This document shows positions 5,493 through 7,407 of a stretch of DNA of 7,407 bases, one piece after another. A program made the translations under genes and the position numbers. A model generated the notes under the pieces. It was given only the letters and a program-made list of their open reading frames with translations, ran no database searches and was not told where the DNA came from. Origin of the DNA: DATCDR01 sp036510575 (GTDB taxonomy: Bacteria; Actinomycetota; Acidimicrobiia; Acidimicrobiales; Bog-793); assembly GCA_036510575.1 (NCBI GenBank), contig DATCDR010000066.1, forward strand, positions 1 to 7,407, given 5' to 3'. The stretch's first letter is position 1. Each line of letters starts with the position of its first letter.

Positions 5493-6023
5493 ATGAGTGA
5501 AGCCTCAGCTATCGACCTATCCGGTGAAATAACCGAACGTCTGAACACCCAGCGACCAGGAAAGATCGCGGTGATGAGCTACGTGGATTCCAAGGGTCAG
5601 CCGCACGTCTCAGTTCGCGCCTCAGTCATTGTGTATGGGCGTGACCAGCTGGCCCTTTGGGTCCGCGACAGCTATGTCGGCACGATGACGGTGGGAGCCC
5701 AGATAGGGGCCGCTTCGTCGACGCCGAGTTCCACTCCGTTGCAGTCGGGACTACTGGCTGGCATCGAGCAGAACCCGCTCGTGGCGGTTCTATTCCGAGA
5801 GGGTACGACGACCTACGTCTTCTCAGGCCGCGCGCACGTCGAGGCAGACGACGCGGCGCGCGAGGCGATCTTTTCGCAACTGCCCGACGGCGAGCGGAAC
5901 CACTCAACCGTTACCGGGGCACGCACCGGGACTGCAGTTGTCATAGACCTCGACAGCGTCATTGGCGGATCGCTCGGAGAAGGTGGGGTCATCGCATCCC
6001 ACGTCGAGATGTCGCGGTCTTGA
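5493..6023 (+). CDS. Pyridoxamine 5'-phosphate oxidase-like FMN-binding split-barrel protein
   Basis: The 176-residue product opens with the typical split-barrel strand pair: GKIAVMSYVDSKGQPHVSVR (about 23-42), then VIVYGRDQLALWVRDS. It continues with NPLVAVLFREGTTTYVFSGRA (94-114), the strand that follows the flavin-binding region in this superfamily, and closes with TGTAVVIDLDSVIGG (145-159). Members bind FMN or F420 and carry out flavin redox chemistry; the fold alone does not give the substrate. GGGGGGAG (5479-5486) lies six bases before the ATG. A Gly/Ser/Thr-rich piece at 68-88 (GAQIGAASSTPSSTPLQSGL) looks like a loop. It is divergent from the Rieske oxygenase gene, so co-regulation is possible. 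A role in pyridoxal phosphate synthesis is unlikely to be safe to assume, because most short family members do other reactions. Confidence 0.8.
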   Translation: MSEASAIDLSGEITERLNTQRPGKIAVMSYVDSKGQPHVSVRASVIVYGRDQLALWVRDSYVGTMTVGAQIGAASSTPSSTPLQSGLLAGIEQNPLVAVLFREGTTTYVFSGRAHVEADDAAREAIFSQLPDGERNHSTVTGARTGTAVVIDLDSVIGGSLGEGGVIASHVEMSRS

Positions 6024-6165
6024 GAAGGCGCTATCGCTATTTCGGCATCGTGCGCGCGTCGTCACAGGTCGGGTGCCGTAGCAAGGCCGCGAGTCCCAGT
6101 CGAAGCCCCGAGGGCGTTCCTTGGTCAGGTGACGTGGCACACATCGCGAGCGCTGGCGAGCCGTA

Positions 6166-6420
6166 GTGCCGCCTGTCAAGCGTTCCGGAGCAGCGGGTGG
6201 TCGACGCAACGTCCCTGATCACCTGCCGCAGGGCTATGTACCTCCGCCGCTGCATTCAGTCGTCCGGGAACTGCTCGAGTCTGATTGGAGGTGCGATCTC
6301 TGCGGCGACGAGCTGACCGTCATGTTCTCTATCGGGAACGTTCGTTATCGGGGGTGTCGAAACGACCCCCGGATGAAGTCGTTCCTGCTCGAGTCAAGGC
6401 TCGAAGAGCCTGAAAGCTGA
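6166..6420 (+). CDS. Small Cys-containing hypothetical protein (84 residues)
   Basis: The frame starts at GTG 6166, the first start codon after an in-frame TGA at 6130, and ends at TGA 6418-6420. GGCGAG (6155-6160) is a weak ribosome binding site. The N-terminus is basic and Gly/Pro-rich; the middle has VVRELLESDWRCDLCGDEL. Cys pattern is C-x2-C-x17-C (CDLC, then GC before RNDP), three of the four ligands of a zinc ribbon. The end is charged (RMKSFLLESRLEEPES). I do not recognise a family. The gene lies 142 bases after the split-barrel gene, and a strong hairpin (6464-6487) follows. Cys spacing resembles the next gene, which has the fourth Cys. Real coding is likely, given the ordered motif, but the start could also be further in. 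Confidence 0.5.
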   Translation: MPPVKRSGAAGGRRNVPDHLPQGYVPPPLHSVVRELLESDWRCDLCGDELTVMFSIGNVRYRGCRNDPRMKSFLLESRLEEPES

Positions 6421-6463
6421 CGTCACCGGGCTGGGTGATCTACGCACGCTGGTGCTCGCTTGA

Positions 6464-6487
6464 CGCGTGCTAGTCCGCTGGCACGCG
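6464..6487 (+). terminator. 10-bp hairpin, probable terminator
   Basis: CGCGTGCTAG (6464-6473) pairs with CTGGCACGCG (6478-6487) around a TCCG tetraloop, with one G-U pair. It lies 44 bases after the stop at 6420. There is no T-run. It separates the two small Cys-protein genes, so they are probably transcribed separately. Confidence 0.5.
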
Positions 6488-6543
6488 CCTGTGTCACCTC
6501 GGTTCGCACCGGCCTCAGCGCCTGGATCTCAAGATGGCTGAAC

Positions 6544-6549
6544 TAACAT
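6544..6549 (+). promoter_or_regulatory. -10 box of a probable leaderless transcript
   Basis: TAACAT fits the TAnnnT -10 form and sits exactly seven bases before ATG 6557. The gene has no Shine-Dalgarno sequence. This is the usual arrangement of leaderless mRNAs in actinobacteria, where transcription begins at the A of the start codon. No clear -35 box was seen. Confidence 0.5.
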
Positions 6550-6556
6550 CGCCTCG

Positions 6557-6799
6557 ATGAGTGAGCCCGTCCGTTTGGGAGACGCGTTCGCATTGCGAGC
6601 GCCGTTTCTTGCCGCTGCCAGGGTCCAGTTTCCAGATGATCGCTTGACCGGTGTGCTCTGGTTCTGTGGGACCTGTGGAGCCTCCCTTCTTTTGACGAAC
6701 GTGTTGGTCGACGAGAATCTCATGCCGTTTTGCCCGGAGGATGGTTGTGCGGCCTCTGGATGGGATCTCATCGGTCCGGCCTCACACCTCTACGACTGA
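6557..6799 (+). CDS. Small zinc-ribbon-like hypothetical protein (80 residues)
   Basis: The product has one putative four-Cys metal site: C-x2-C in WFCGTCGASL, then C-x4-C in FCPEDGC, with 18 residues between the pairs. CGTCG next to a following hydrophobic strand is typical of zinc-ribbon knuckles. The end is GWDLIGPASHLYD. No enzyme domain, signal peptide or membrane helix is seen, so a structural zinc site in a small regulatory or binding protein is the most that can be said. The start ATG 6557 has no ribosome binding site but has a well-placed -10 box, so leaderless expression is likely. The VOC gene follows after 90 bases. Geometry matches the previous small gene (C-x2-C-x17-C), which might be a diverged relative. 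Confidence 0.65.
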   Translation: MSEPVRLGDAFALRAPFLAAARVQFPDDRLTGVLWFCGTCGASLLLTNVLVDENLMPFCPEDGCAASGWDLIGPASHLYD

Positions 6800-6889
6800 A
6801 AACGTCGAAGGGTTAAACGCTTCGCGCTTTTGCGATGCTCGCTCCCGCTACCGTTGAAGTCGCGCACGCGCTCCAAGAGGGGGTCCGAT

Positions 6890-7285
6890 ATGGCGGTGTT
6901 GTTGAATCACACGATCGTCCAGGCCTACGACAAGAACGAGTCGGCGGAGTTTCTCGCCCGCATTCTCGGCCTTGAACCGCCGCAAAGCGCAGGGCACTTC
7001 GTCACCGTCGAGGTTGCGAACGGCGTCTCGCTCGATTTCGACAACATCGACAACGATCCCCGCTCGATGCACCGCGCCGACAAGGTGCACCCGCAGCACT
7101 ACGCCTTCCAGGTGAGTGACGAGGAGTACGACGCAATCTTTTCCCGCGTGTGTGCCGCTGAGCTCGTGTACTACGCCGATCCGCTTCGCCAGCACGCCGG
7201 TGTGATCAACACCCGACGCGGTGGGCGCGGCTTCTACTTCGACGGACCCGAAGGGCACAACCTCGAAGTGTTCACGCGAGTCTGA
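6890..7285 (+). CDS. VOC-family (glyoxalase / extradiol dioxygenase fold) metalloprotein
   Basis: The 131-residue product is one vicinal-oxygen-chelate unit made of two beta-alpha-beta-beta-beta modules. It starts MAVLLNHTIVQAYDKNESAE and ends with the family's GPEGHNLEVFTRV. Probable metal ligands are H7 (NHTIV), H70 (PQHYAFQV) and E126 (GHNLEVF); all three are in the expected places, so an active metal site is likely. The fold covers lyases, isomerases and ring-cleaving dioxygenases; substrate is not predictable here. The start is ATG 6890, with AAGAGGGGG (6875-6883) six bases ahead; upstream in-frame ATG 6830 lacks such a site. Presence beside a Rieske oxygenase and a split-barrel flavoprotein suggests a part in oxidative catabolism, but the 90-base gap and opposite strand of the oxygenase make this only a hint. 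Confidence 0.88.
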   Translation: MAVLLNHTIVQAYDKNESAEFLARILGLEPPQSAGHFVTVEVANGVSLDFDNIDNDPRSMHRADKVHPQHYAFQVSDEEYDAIFSRVCAAELVYYADPLRQHAGVINTRRGGRGFYFDGPEGHNLEVFTRV

Positions 7286-7322
7286 CCGGACTTCCGGAGT
7301 TAGTAGGCATTTTTGACGGTCT

Positions 7323-7407
7323 CTGATCACGTTTTCCCTGCTCATCGCGCGGCGAGATAGCAGAAATGGGCTAAAGCTGTAGGCACACGAATAGTAGACG
7401 TGATCAG
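7323..7407. repeat. 10-bp inverted repeat reaching the right edge
   Basis: CTGATCACGT (7323-7332) and ACGTGATCAG (7398-7407) are exact reverse complements, 65 bases apart. The right arm ends at the last base of the window, so its true length is unknown. The enclosed DNA has no ORF; it holds a small imperfect hairpin (7339-7362). It might be a binding site pair, a large stem-loop or the end of a small mobile element. Confidence 0.45.

Noticed and set aside
6423..6438. TCACC/GGTGA hairpin just after the gene ending at 6420
   Set aside because: Only 5 bp; the 10-bp hairpin at 6464-6487 is a far better terminator candidate.
6806..6824. CGAAG/CTTCG hairpin before the VOC gene
   Set aside because: Only a 5-bp stem with a 9-base loop; too weak to call a terminator.
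1..7407. CRISPR arrays, tRNA or rRNA genes, insertion sequences
   Set aside because: No regularly spaced direct repeats, no cloverleaf-like or rRNA-like segments and no transposase-like ORF were found on either strand by eye.

Overview
The window comes from a GC-rich bacterium, most likely an actinobacterium. Supporting signs are the G/C-biased third codon positions, GAGGGG-type ribosome binding sites, a probable leaderless gene (-10 box seven bases before the ATG), terminator-like hairpins without U-tracts, and a long Ser/Thr/Pro tail on a membrane protein. Genus cannot be fixed by eye. No tRNA, rRNA, CRISPR array or transposase was seen.

Left part (1-3490). The window opens with the 3' end of a protein carrying a Pro/Ser/Gly-rich stalk, a hydrophobic segment and an Arg-rich end. 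A roughly 490-base non-coding stretch follows, relatively AT-rich at its right end and holding a candidate promoter. Next comes the most interesting unit: a 69-residue peptide gene (881-1090), a perfect 16-bp hairpin (1112-1148), and a 770-residue membrane metalloprotease of the M50/site-2 type with a PqqD-like N-terminal domain (1178-3490). The peptide has a leader-like N-terminus (LEAVEFIPAREVM), then CGGCGCGG, then a repetitive Asn-Gly/Asp-Gly region. Small leader/core gene, attenuator-like hairpin and PqqD-M50 protein together look like a ribosomally made, processed peptide (RiPP-like) cassette. No recognisable modifying enzyme (radical SAM, YcaO, lanthionine synthetase) lies in the window, so the chemistry is unknown.

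Middle (3491-5492). A 292-base spacer holds a doubtful 36-residue hydrophobic ORF and a terminator-like hairpin. Then a Rieske non-heme iron oxygenase alpha subunit is encoded on the minus strand (3783-5135). Its 5' region carries a near-perfect 16-bp palindrome between candidate -35 and -10 boxes, suggesting local repression. The 357-base divergent region also holds the candidate promoter of the next plus-strand gene.

Right part (5493-7407). Four small plus-strand genes follow: an FMN-binding split-barrel (pyridoxamine 5'-phosphate oxidase-like) protein, two short Cys-containing hypothetical proteins with similar Cys spacing, and a VOC-fold metalloenzyme with all three expected metal ligands. 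They are separated by 90-142 bases and by a good 10-bp hairpin, so they are probably not one tight operon. The Rieske oxygenase, split-barrel and VOC proteins fit an oxidative or aromatic catabolism neighbourhood, but no reductase or complete pathway is visible. The last bases contain a 10-bp inverted repeat whose right arm ends exactly at the window edge.
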